The translations under genes were made by a program, and so were the position numbers. From NCBI RefSeq assembly GCF_004342915.1, contig NZ_SLWL01000013.1:1-64000 (forward strand): a DNA stretch of 64,000 nt. The letters are read 5' to 3'. The DNA is from Camelimonas lactis (GTDB taxonomy: Bacteria; Pseudomonadota; Alphaproteobacteria; Rhizobiales; Beijerinckiaceae). Each line of letters starts with the position of its first letter. Position 1 is the first letter of the stretch. Positions 24,089 through 31,629 of this stretch are shown piece after piece. A model generated the notes under the pieces. The model searched no databases. It was given only the letters and a program-made list of their open reading frames with translations, and was not told the origin of the DNA.

Positions 24089-25456
24089 ATGGGCAGACCT
24101 GGCGAGTTCAGACCTGGCGAGCGCATCAGACTGGGCGCGTTCCATTACATTTCAGGACATCACATCGCCGCGTGGCGCCATCCCGCCGCTGCCCGCGACG
24201 ACAGGCTTGAGGATTATGTCCGCTTCGCCCAGGCGGCGGAGGCGGCCAGATTCGACGCGGTGTTCCTGGCTGACAGCGTCAATGTACGGCTGCTGCATCC
24301 CGATGGCGCCGCCCGCAAGGCGCACACGGGCATAACCCCGTTTGAACCGCTGACCATCCTCTCGGCCCTGGCGGCGGTCACCAGCCGCATCGGACTCATC
24401 GGCACGGCGTCGACCACCTTCAGCGATCCGTTCAATCTTGCCCGCCAGTTCGCGTCGCTCGACCACATCAGCGGCGGCCGCGCCGGCTGGAATCTCGTCA
24501 CCTCGAACGACCCGGAGGCCGCGCTCAATTTCGGCCACGCCGCGCCTGTTCCACACGCCCGCCGTTACGAGCGCGCCGAAGAATTCGCCGACGTGGTGCG
24601 CGGGCTCTGGGACAGCTTCGGGGACGACGCCTTCCCGCGCGACCGGGAGAGCGGCGTTTATCTCGATCTGGAGAAGATGCACGTTCTCGACCATGAGGGC
24701 GCGCATTTCCGGGTGCGGGGGCCGCTGAACGTTCCGCGACCGCCGCAGGGCCACCCCGTGATCGTGCAGGCGGGCTCTTCCGAACCCGGCAGGGAGCTGG
24801 CGGCGCGCACCGCCGAGGTGATTTTCACGGCGCAGCAGACTCTGGCCGAGGCCCAGGCGTTTTACGCCGACGTCAAGGGCCGGCTGGCCCGGTACGGGCG
24901 CGCGGCGGAAGATCTGAAGATCATGCCCGGCGTGTTTCCGGTGGTCGGCCGCACCCGCGCCGAGGCCCAGGCGAAGTTCGATGAATTGCAGGCGCTGCTT
25001 CAGCCGGAGGTCGGCTTTGAGCTGCTGCGGGTGCAGCTTGGCGTCGATCTGCGCGGATCCGATCCCGATGGTCCATTGCCGGAATTGCCGCCGACCCTCG
25101 CCAGCCAGAGCCGCCAGGCCCTGGTGGCCGAACTGGCGCGCCGTGAAAACCTCTCCATCCGCCAGCTGTATGAGCGCATCGCCGGCGCGCGCGGCCATTG
25201 GCAGCTGGTGGGAACCGCCGCCGACATCGCCGACCAGCTTGAAGAGCGCTTCGTCAGTTACGGCGCCGACGGATTCAATGTCATGGCCCCGGTGCTGCCT
25301 GGCGGCCTGATCGACTTCATCGAGCTGGTGCTGCCGGAACTGCGCCGTCGCGGCCTGTTCCGCACCGAATACGAAGGTCAGACCCTGCGCGAGAACCTCG
25401 GGCTGAAACGGCCCGAAAACCAGTTCGTCCGGTCCCGTCGCCAGGCGGCGGAGTGA
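24089..25456 (+). CDS. LLM-class flavin monooxygenase (NtaA/SnaA/DszA family)
   Basis: A 455-residue bacterial-luciferase-like, FMNH2-dependent monooxygenase. The family hallmarks FDAVFLAD, ASTTFSDPFNLARQFASLDHISGGRAGWNLVTS and HPVIVQAGSSEPGRELA are all present. The enzyme needs reduced FMN from a separate reductase, which is not visible in the window. Family members oxidise sulfur or nitrogen compounds (sulfones, nitrilotriacetate, S-alkyl cysteine derivatives). I choose ATG 24089 because AGGTGGAG is 6-7 bases upstream; ATG 24083 would be too close. It starts an operon with a DszC-like oxygenase, a second LLM enzyme and an amino-acid importer. Confidence 0.87.
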   Translation: MGRPGEFRPGERIRLGAFHYISGHHIAAWRHPAAARDDRLEDYVRFAQAAEAARFDAVFLADSVNVRLLHPDGAARKAHTGITPFEPLTILSALAAVTSRIGLIGTASTTFSDPFNLARQFASLDHISGGRAGWNLVTSNDPEAALNFGHAAPVPHARRYERAEEFADVVRGLWDSFGDDAFPRDRESGVYLDLEKMHVLDHEGAHFRVRGPLNVPRPPQGHPVIVQAGSSEPGRELAARTAEVIFTAQQTLAEAQAFYADVKGRLARYGRAAEDLKIMPGVFPVVGRTRAEAQAKFDELQALLQPEVGFELLRVQLGVDLRGSDPDGPLPELPPTLASQSRQALVAELARRENLSIRQLYERIAGARGHWQLVGTAADIADQLEERFVSYGADGFNVMAPVLPGGLIDFIELVLPELRRRGLFRTEYEGQTLRENLGLKRPENQFVRSRRQAAE

Positions 25457-25489
25457 TCCATAGCCACCCCCTTTCAGACAGGTTCCGCC

Positions 25490-26716
25490 ATGTCCCAGCC
25501 TGCCCCCGCCTCCATCCATTCGCTTGAAACCGCAAAGCCGGATTTCGGCGACCTGTTCGCCTGGATTCGCGCCGGCGCCGCCGACCGCGACCGCGGCCGT
25601 ATCCTGCCCTTCGACGTGATCCGCCGGATCCGCGAGAGCCGGCTCGGCGCCCTGCGTCTGCCGCGCGCCAGCGGCGGGTTTGGCGTCAGCAGCCGCGAGC
25701 TGTTTCGCGTCGTGCTCGATCTGGCGGCGGCGGACCCGAACGTCGCCCACATCCTGCGCAACCACCTGTCGTTCGTTGACCGCTTCGCGCTTCCGGCCGG
25801 AGCGCGGGGGGCCGCCCTGAAGTGGCTGCCTGATATCGCCGCCGGCGCCATCGTGGGCCTCGCCATGACGGAGCAGGGCGCCGGCAAGGTTGGCGGCGGC
25901 GTCAGCACCTACGTCACGGCCCTGACGCCGGATGGCGCCGGCTTCCGCCTGAATGGTCGCAAGTTCTACAGCACCGGCGCGCTGTTCTCCGACATCCTGC
26001 TGGTGCGGGCGGCCGGCCCGGACGGCCGCAATCTGTCGGTGCTGCTGCCAACCCGCCGCGACGGCGTCGAACTGGTTGATGACTGGGACGGCGCCGGCCA
26101 GCGCCTGACGGGTTCAGGAACCACCGTGCTGCATAATGTCCGCATCGAAGCCGATGAGGTTCTGCCGGACGAGCCGGGCTCCGGCTTTGGTCTGCCTTAC
26201 AGCAATACCCTGGCCCAGCTGCTGGTGACGGCCATTGTCGCTGGCATCCTGCGCAACGTGGCGACGGACGCCGCCGATCTGGTCCGCAGCCGCCGCGATC
26301 GCAACTTCTATTACTCCAGCGCCGAACGGCCGGAGGACGATCCGCTGCTGCAGGAGATCGTCGGGCGCATTGGCGCCGATGCCTGGACCGCAGAAACCCT
26401 GATTCTCGCCGCTGCCGATGCCCATGACGCCCTATCCGCCGCCCGTGTGCGGGGCGAGCCGGATGAGGAGCTGGCGCACCACGCCGCCGTGCTGACCGCG
26501 CGCGCCAAGCTGGTGGTAGACGAACTGACCCTGCGCGGCGCCACCCGCCTGTTTGACGTGGGCGGCGCCTCCGCCACCCAGCGCGCCAGAAATCTCGACC
26601 GGCACTGGCGCAACGCCCGCACCCTGGCCTCCCACAATCCCGCAACGCTGAAGGCCCAGGCGCTCGGCGCGTGGGAGCTGACGGGAACGCCCTTGCCGAA
26701 ACTCGGCTTCTTCTGA
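25490..26716 (+). CDS. Acyl-CoA-dehydrogenase-fold monooxygenase (DszC/SfnB family)
   Basis: A 408-residue protein with an acyl-CoA dehydrogenase fold. The C-terminal stretch RHWRNARTLASHNP is characteristic of DszC/SfnB-type FMNH2-dependent oxygenases rather than of true acyl-CoA dehydrogenases, which have a Glu base instead. Such enzymes oxidise organic sulfur compounds such as thiophenes and sulfones. It lies 33 bases after the first LLM monooxygenase and 25 bases before the second, so all three are one transcript. The set suggests stepwise oxidation of an organosulfur compound ending in C-S cleavage. Confidence 0.83.
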   Translation: MSQPAPASIHSLETAKPDFGDLFAWIRAGAADRDRGRILPFDVIRRIRESRLGALRLPRASGGFGVSSRELFRVVLDLAAADPNVAHILRNHLSFVDRFALPAGARGAALKWLPDIAAGAIVGLAMTEQGAGKVGGGVSTYVTALTPDGAGFRLNGRKFYSTGALFSDILLVRAAGPDGRNLSVLLPTRRDGVELVDDWDGAGQRLTGSGTTVLHNVRIEADEVLPDEPGSGFGLPYSNTLAQLLVTAIVAGILRNVATDAADLVRSRRDRNFYYSSAERPEDDPLLQEIVGRIGADAWTAETLILAAADAHDALSAARVRGEPDEELAHHAAVLTARAKLVVDELTLRGATRLFDVGGASATQRARNLDRHWRNARTLASHNPATLKAQALGAWELTGTPLPKLGFF

Positions 26717-26741
26717 TCGCCCCCGCACCGGAGACCGGCCC

Positions 26742-28076
26742 ATGAGCGCACGGCAGTTGCACCTCAACGTCAACATTCTCACCGCCGGCTTCTTCAACTC
26801 GGCCTGGCGGGCCACGCCCCAGGGCGCGCAGGCCTTCATCAGCGCCGATCACTATGTGCGCGTGGCCCAGGCGGCGGAGCGCGGAACCCTGGACGCGATC
26901 TTCCTGGCCGACGTGCCGGCGATCACCGAACGTCCAGCCTACAGACCGTTCTACGCCCTTGAACCCACGGTGATTCTGGCGGCGGTGGCCCGCGCCACCA
27001 GCCATATCGGTCTGATCGCCACCGCCTCCACCTCCTATAACGAGCCCTATAATATCGCCCGCCGCTTCGCGAGCCTCGATCTGGTCAGCGGCGGCCGGGC
27101 CGGCCTTAACGTGGTGACGACCGCCGATCCGCGCGCCTCCCGCAATTTCGGCTTCGACGATGTGGCGGAACACGGCGCCCGCTACGAGCGCGCCGGCGAA
27201 TTTGCCGACGTCGTCAAGGGGCTCTGGAACAGCTGGGAGGACGGCGCTTTCGTCGGTGACCAGGCCAGCGGCGTGTTCGCCGACGAAAACCGCATCCACG
27301 ACCTGAACCATGTGGGGCGTCACTACCGCGTCCAGGGCGCGCTCAACGTGCCGCGCTCGCCGCAGGGGCATCCGGTCATCGTCCAGGCGGGTGGTTCGGA
27401 CGATGGCCGCGAACTGGCGGCGCGCCACGCCGAGGCGGTGTTCTCGGTGGCCAATACGATTCCCGAAGGCAAAGCGTTCGCCGATGACATTCGCGCCAGG
27501 GCCGCCCGTTATGGCCGGCGCGGCGATGAAATCGTCATTCTGCCAGGTCTCGCCACGGTGATTGGCGCAACAGAAGAGGAGGCGCGCCGCCGCGAGGACT
27601 GGCTGTGGTCGCTGGTTCCGCCGGAGTTCGCCGTGCAGCGCGTCGCCAAGATGCTGGGCGTGGAGCCGGAGACGCTGGATCTGGACCAGCCGCTGCCCGG
27701 CTCCCTGCTCGTCGATGCCAAAGGCTGGCAAACATTTTCACGCGCCCTCGTCGAACTGTCGGTGAACGACGGCCTGACGGTGCGTCAGCTCATCCGCCGC
27801 ATCGGCGGCGGCATCGGCCACCGGCTGATCGTCGGGACGCCCGAACAGATCGCCGACGACATCGCCGCCTGGTTCCACGCCGGCGCCGCCGACGGGTTCA
27901 ACCTGATGCCCGATGTGGTTCCCGACGGCCTCGACGTGTTCGTGGACGAAGTCGTGCCGCTGCTGCGCCGGAAGGGCATTTTTCGCGAAGCCTACGCCGG
28001 TTCGACCCTGCGGGCGCATTTTGGCCTGGCAAGGCCGGCGGGGCGACGCCCGGAGTTGCGCCGGGCGGCCGGCTGA
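26742..28076 (+). CDS. LLM-class flavin monooxygenase (second, NtaA/DszA family)
   Basis: A 444-residue FMNH2-dependent monooxygenase of the same family as the one at 24089 but only moderately similar. Motifs include LDAIFLADVP, ASTSYNEPYNIARRFASLDLVSGGRAG and HPVIVQAGGSDDGRELA. ATG 26742 opens the frame. The two LLM enzymes differ in the loop after SLDxxSGGRAG and in the C-terminal third, so they probably accept different substrates or act on successive sulfur groups. It is the last oxygenase before the importer genes. Confidence 0.86.
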   Translation: MSARQLHLNVNILTAGFFNSAWRATPQGAQAFISADHYVRVAQAAERGTLDAIFLADVPAITERPAYRPFYALEPTVILAAVARATSHIGLIATASTSYNEPYNIARRFASLDLVSGGRAGLNVVTTADPRASRNFGFDDVAEHGARYERAGEFADVVKGLWNSWEDGAFVGDQASGVFADENRIHDLNHVGRHYRVQGALNVPRSPQGHPVIVQAGGSDDGRELAARHAEAVFSVANTIPEGKAFADDIRARAARYGRRGDEIVILPGLATVIGATEEEARRREDWLWSLVPPEFAVQRVAKMLGVEPETLDLDQPLPGSLLVDAKGWQTFSRALVELSVNDGLTVRQLIRRIGGGIGHRLIVGTPEQIADDIAAWFHAGAADGFNLMPDVVPDGLDVFVDEVVPLLRRKGIFREAYAGSTLRAHFGLARPAGRRPELRRAAG

Positions 28077-28181
28077 AGGCGCGCCGGCGGCCAGCGCCGC
28101 CTTGCCGGCCGGCGGCCCGTTTGTTACGATTCCGCGTCAACTGTTGCGGCGCAACGCCGCATGTCTGAAAGCGACGCCAAC

Positions 28182-28925
28182 ATGCGTGGAATCACCGCTC
28201 TAGCCGGTCTGTGTCTTCTCGTCCTCGCCGGCTGCTCATCGGAAGAGCAGGGCAAGGTGATCCGCGCGGCGGTGACGCCGGCGTCGCCGCCCAATCTCTA
28301 TGAGGAAAACGGCAAAACCGTCGGCCTCGATCTGGAGCTGATCGAGGGCTATTGCAAGAAACGCGGCTGCACCATCAAGCTGACCCCCTATGACTGGCAG
28401 GGCATGCTGGGCGCCGTGGTCGCCGGCCAGGCCGACATCGCCTTCTCGGGCATCTCCATCACTGACAAGCGCAAGGAAGTGATGGATTTCTCTATTCCTT
28501 ACATGGACAACACCTGGAACCTCGTCAGTCTCAAGAACCGTAACATCAAGATCGACAACCTTGATGACCTGAAGAAGTACAGCATCGGCTATCCGCGCGG
28601 CATGGCCTACAGCGACTTCATCAAGAACACCCTTGAGCCGAAGGGCCAGTACAAGCTCGACCAGGTCAAGGTCTATCCGTCCTACAACGAGGTGCTGGCC
28701 GACCTGCGCAATGGCAACCTCGATCTGGCCTTCCTCGACGGCACCGTCGCCTCGGTCTACCGCAAGACCATGCCGATCCAGGACAGCTATGTCTTTACCG
28801 GCTTCGACCGCTTCGGTTTTGCCTTCCCCAAGGGCAGCAAGCTGCGCGAAGACGTGGACACATATCTGACCACCGAGCTGAAGCCCGAAGAGCGCCAGGC
28901 CATCATCGACAAATGGCTGAAATAA
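28182..28925 (+). CDS. Polar amino-acid ABC transporter, substrate-binding lipoprotein
   Basis: A 247-residue family 3 solute-binding protein. The lipobox LVLAGC gives a lipidated Cys18, so it is a lipoprotein. IRAAVTPASPPN, the early ligand loop, and GQADIAFSGISITDKRKEVMDFSIPYM are the typical signatures of glutamine/cystine/polar amino acid binding proteins such as FliY/TcyJ/YxeM. ATG 28182 is chosen because the signal peptide begins there. A hairpin after the gene may reduce transcription of the downstream permease genes, leaving more binding protein than membrane parts. Confidence 0.87.
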   Translation: MRGITALAGLCLLVLAGCSSEEQGKVIRAAVTPASPPNLYEENGKTVGLDLELIEGYCKKRGCTIKLTPYDWQGMLGAVVAGQADIAFSGISITDKRKEVMDFSIPYMDNTWNLVSLKNRNIKIDNLDDLKKYSIGYPRGMAYSDFIKNTLEPKGQYKLDQVKVYPSYNEVLADLRNGNLDLAFLDGTVASVYRKTMPIQDSYVFTGFDRFGFAFPKGSKLREDVDTYLTTELKPEERQAIIDKWLK

Positions 28926-28960
28926 CGCGCGCGGATCCGGCGCGCCCTGATGCGGCCGGG

Positions 28961-28994
28961 CCGGGCGCGAAAAGTCCGGGCGCGAAAAATCCGG
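28961..28994. repeat. 15-bp tandem duplication
   Basis: CCGGGCGCGAAAAGT (28961-28975) is followed immediately by CCGGGCGCGAAAAAT (28976-28990) and a further CCGG. The single difference suggests a recent slip duplication. It lies just ahead of the hairpin terminator. Confidence 0.6.
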
Positions 28995-29010
28995 TCGCCT
29001 GAGCCGGCTT

Positions 29011-29043
29011 TTGCCTCTGTCCGCTGGTCAGAGGCAATTTCTT
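29011..29043 (+). terminator. Hairpin terminator or attenuator inside the importer operon
   Basis: TTGCCTCTG (29011-29019) and CAGAGGCAA (29029-29037) form a 9-bp stem followed by TTTCTT. It lies between the binding-protein gene and the first permease gene. It may act as partial terminator so that the binding protein is made in excess, a common layout in importers. Confidence 0.6.
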
Positions 29044-29196
29044 AACGCGACGCGGTGTTCCATTTACCCTGAATCGCATGGGCTATCGCATTCATGCGAA
29101 ACTGGACAATGGCTTCCACATGCACGCACCCCCAGTCTTCCTGACGCCAGCCGGTTTTGCCGCCGCAGCCTGCGCGCCGTGCGCCGGGCCCGCCGC

Positions 29197-29847
29197 ATGA
29201 GCTTCCTGCAAATCCTCCTCCAGCTGGCCGGCGGCGTTGGCTACACGATCATGGTGACGGTGGCGTGCAGCCTCACCGGCGTCGTCGTCGGCCTTGGCGT
29301 CGCCATGCTCAGCCGGATCGGTCCGCCATGGCTGAGGGGCCTGCTCGGCGCGTTCACCTTTATCTTCCGCGCCGTGCCGGTGCTGGTGCTGCTGTTCATC
29401 GTGTTCTTCGGCCTGCCCAACGCCGGCCTGCGCGTGCCGCCGCTGGTCGCCATGATGCTCAGCCTCGGCGTGATCGCCGGCGCCTATCTGGCGGAGGTGT
29501 TTCGCGGCGCCTTCGATTCCGTTGACGCCAGCGAGGTGCTGGCGGCGGAAGCCATGGGCCTCAGCCGCTTCCAGATCCTGCGGCTGATTGAAATTCCGCA
29601 GATGCTGCGCTTCGCCGTGCCCGGCATGATCAACGAATTCACCACGGTGCTGAAGTACTCGCCCTTCGCCTACACGGTCGGCATCCCCGACGTGATGAAG
29701 GAAGCCATGTCGCTGTCGGCCACGACCCTGCGCGGCGTCGAGATCTATCTGGCGGTGGGGATCATCTATTTCCTGATCTACAAACTCCTGGTCACGGGCG
29801 TCTGGGCGCTGGAAAAGCGCACGCGCATTCCTGGCCTGACGGGATGA
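29197..29847 (+). CDS. Polar amino-acid ABC transporter permease (HisM/GlnP type)
   Basis: A 216-residue permease of the HisM/GlnP family with about five membrane helices. The cytoplasmic EAA loop is present as EVLAAEAMGLSRFQILRLIEIPQ. ATG 29197 is the family-like start; the longer frame from 29011 starts inside the hairpin. It is followed after 7 bases by the ATPase gene. With the other permease at 30683 it should form the heterodimeric membrane channel. Confidence 0.87.
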   Translation: MSFLQILLQLAGGVGYTIMVTVACSLTGVVVGLGVAMLSRIGPPWLRGLLGAFTFIFRAVPVLVLLFIVFFGLPNAGLRVPPLVAMMLSLGVIAGAYLAEVFRGAFDSVDASEVLAAEAMGLSRFQILRLIEIPQMLRFAVPGMINEFTTVLKYSPFAYTVGIPDVMKEAMSLSATTLRGVEIYLAVGIIYFLIYKLLVTGVWALEKRTRIPGLTG

Positions 29848-29854
29848 GAACGCC

Positions 29855-30679
29855 ATGACGCTGCTGTCGGTCCAGGATCTGAAGTTGGAGTATGACGGGC
29901 GGATAATCCTCGACGGCGTCAGCTTCGACCTTGCCCAGGGCGAGCTGAAGGTCATCATGGGTCCGTCCGGCTCCGGCAAGTCGACGCTGCTGCGCTGCCT
30001 CAACCGCCTGGCGACGCCGACCGGCGGGCGGGTGGTGTTCGAAGGTCGCGATGTGCTGGGCCCTGGCGTCGATGAGCGGGCGCTGCGCCAGCGCATCGGC
30101 TTCGTCTTTCAGAATTTCGCGCTCTACCGCCACCTGACGGCGTTGCAGAACGTCACTTTGGCGCTGCGCCACCTGCGCCGCATGCCCGCGGCGGAAGCCG
30201 ACGAACGGGCGCTGCGCCAGCTCGCCCGCATGGACATGCAGGCGCACGCCCACAAATATCCCGCCCAGCTCTCTGGCGGCCAGAAGCAGCGCGTCGCCAT
30301 CGCCCGCGCTTTGGCGATGGACCCGGCGGTGCTGTTCTTCGACGAGCCGACGTCAGCGCTCGACCCGCTGATGTCGCGGGAGGTGGTGAACATCCTGCAC
30401 CAGCTGCGCGACGAGCGCGTGTCGATGCTGTGCGTCACCCACGACCTCTATCTGGCCCGCGCCGCCGGCGGTCGGGTGATGTTCCTCGATGAGGGCCGCA
30501 TCCACGCTGAAGGTGAGGTGGACGAGCTGTTCGGCCCCAACGCCGATCCGCGCGTCCGCGCCTTCTTCCATCAGGAATTGCGGCAGGCGCAAACGGCGCA
30601 GCCAATAGACGCGGCGCAGCCCATGGACCAGGCGCAGCCTGCTGGCCCATCCGGGCCGGCCGGCCTGGCGGAGCGCTGA
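29855..30679 (+). CDS. Polar amino-acid ABC transporter ATP-binding protein
   Basis: A 274-residue ABC ATPase. Walker A is GPSGSGKST, the signature is LSGGQKQR, and Walker B is AVLFFDEPTSALD; the switch His is in CVTHDL. It energises the two permeases. The last 30 residues are a low-complexity tail with repeats of AQPMD/AQPID and end PAGPSGPAGLAER, longer than in GlnQ-type proteins. The tail may be neutral. It stops 3 bases before the second permease start. Confidence 0.9.
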   Translation: MTLLSVQDLKLEYDGRIILDGVSFDLAQGELKVIMGPSGSGKSTLLRCLNRLATPTGGRVVFEGRDVLGPGVDERALRQRIGFVFQNFALYRHLTALQNVTLALRHLRRMPAAEADERALRQLARMDMQAHAHKYPAQLSGGQKQRVAIARALAMDPAVLFFDEPTSALDPLMSREVVNILHQLRDERVSMLCVTHDLYLARAAGGRVMFLDEGRIHAEGEVDELFGPNADPRVRAFFHQELRQAQTAQPIDAAQPMDQAQPAGPSGPAGLAER

Positions 30680-30682
30680 GCG

Positions 30683-31354
30683 ATGGCCTCCTTCCTCGCG
30701 CTGATGCTGGAGTACTGGCCGCAGGTGTTGTCGGGCCTCGGCAATACGCTGCTGCTGGCGGCGGTCATCAGCGTCACCGGCCTCGCCGGCGGCGTGGTGG
30801 TGTTCTACCTGGCGATCAGCGGCGGCCCCCTGCGCCGGCGCCTGACGGAAGGCTATATTTCCTTCTTCATCGGCACGCCGCTGATCGTGCTGCTGTTCCT
30901 GATGTACTATGGCCTGCCGCAATGGGGGCTGAAGCTGACGCCGTTCACCGTGGCGGTCATCGGCTTCACCCTGAACGTGGCGGCCTATAACGCCCGCTAT
31001 CTGATGACGGCGTTTCGCGGGCTCGACCCGGATGAATTGCAGGCGGCGCGCGCCCAGGGGTTCAGCGACCTCCAGGTTTTCCAGCTGGTGATCCTGCCGC
31101 AGGTCATGCGCCTGTCGGTGCCGGCGCTGACCAATCAGGTCATCCTCAACCTCAAGGACAGCTCCATCGCCTTCCTGATCCAGTACGCGGAATTCTTCGC
31201 CCAGATGCAGGACCTCGCCATCCGCAGTTTCCGCTTCCTCGACGCCTATCTGGTCGCCGGCGCGGTCTATCTGGCGCTGGTCTCGGTGGTGGTCGTCGCC
31301 GCCCGCTGGCTGGAGCGCCGCTACGTCCTGCCCGGCGTGCGCCGGGCGCGGTGA
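30683..31354 (+). CDS. Polar amino-acid ABC transporter permease (second)
   Basis: A 223-residue permease of the same HisM/GlnP family. The EAA loop is ELQAARAQGFSDLQVFQLVILPQ. Start ATG 30683. It has about five membrane helices and pairs with the permease at 29197. The layout binding protein, permease, ATPase, permease is close to that of Bacillus cystine and S-substituted cysteine importers (Tcy, YxeMNO). The operon ends here; a terminator-like hairpin follows. Confidence 0.87.
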   Translation: MASFLALMLEYWPQVLSGLGNTLLLAAVISVTGLAGGVVVFYLAISGGPLRRRLTEGYISFFIGTPLIVLLFLMYYGLPQWGLKLTPFTVAVIGFTLNVAAYNARYLMTAFRGLDPDELQAARAQGFSDLQVFQLVILPQVMRLSVPALTNQVILNLKDSSIAFLIQYAEFFAQMQDLAIRSFRFLDAYLVAGAVYLALVSVVVVAARWLERRYVLPGVRRAR

Positions 31355-31384
31355 AGTATGGTCAGGCAGCGCGCAGGCGCAGGC

Positions 31385-31413
31385 CGCCGGACCGGTTTGC
31401 AGGCGGTCCGGCG
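31385..31413 (+). terminator. Hairpin terminator after the importer operon
   Basis: CGCCGGACCG (31385-31394) and CGGTCCGGCG (31404-31413) form a perfect 10-bp stem with a 9-base loop, followed by TTTGG. The T-run is short. Confidence 0.55.
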
Positions 31414-31443
31414 TTTGGCCCTGTTGGGGCCCCCAGCCGTCAG

Positions 31444-31543
31444 GCCCGGGCTTGTCCCGGGCATCCATGTCTTTGGCCGGCGCAGAACAGGCGTCCCATT
31501 GCAGGGCGCGCGGCTTTCGTGGACGCCCGGGACAAGCCCGGGC
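31444..31543. repeat. 100-bp palindromic repeat element
   Basis: Two 24-bp arms, each built around GCCCGGGCTTGTCCCGGGC, face each other at 31444-31467 and 31520-31543, with 23 of 24 pairs. About 50 bases lie between them. This arm sequence is widespread between genes of Hyphomicrobiales, as I recall. It could form a long cruciform or serve as a bidirectional terminator between the convergent importer and pyruvate carboxylase genes. It looks like a small non-autonomous repeat. Confidence 0.6.
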
Positions 31544-31629
31544 ATGGCGCGGTTGTGCGGTTGATGTCGCTGGCGGCGCCTGAATGACCGTGATGGCAAG
31601 GCGGCGCGAGGGGCGCCGCCTGCCGAAGC

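Noticed and set aside
29011-29196. Upstream extension of the first permease gene
   Set aside because: It begins inside the terminator hairpin and adds 62 residues that permeases of this family lack.
31385-31543. Small RNA gene between the importer and pyc
   Set aside because: The structure is fully explained by a terminator hairpin and an inverted-repeat element. No separate promoter is seen.
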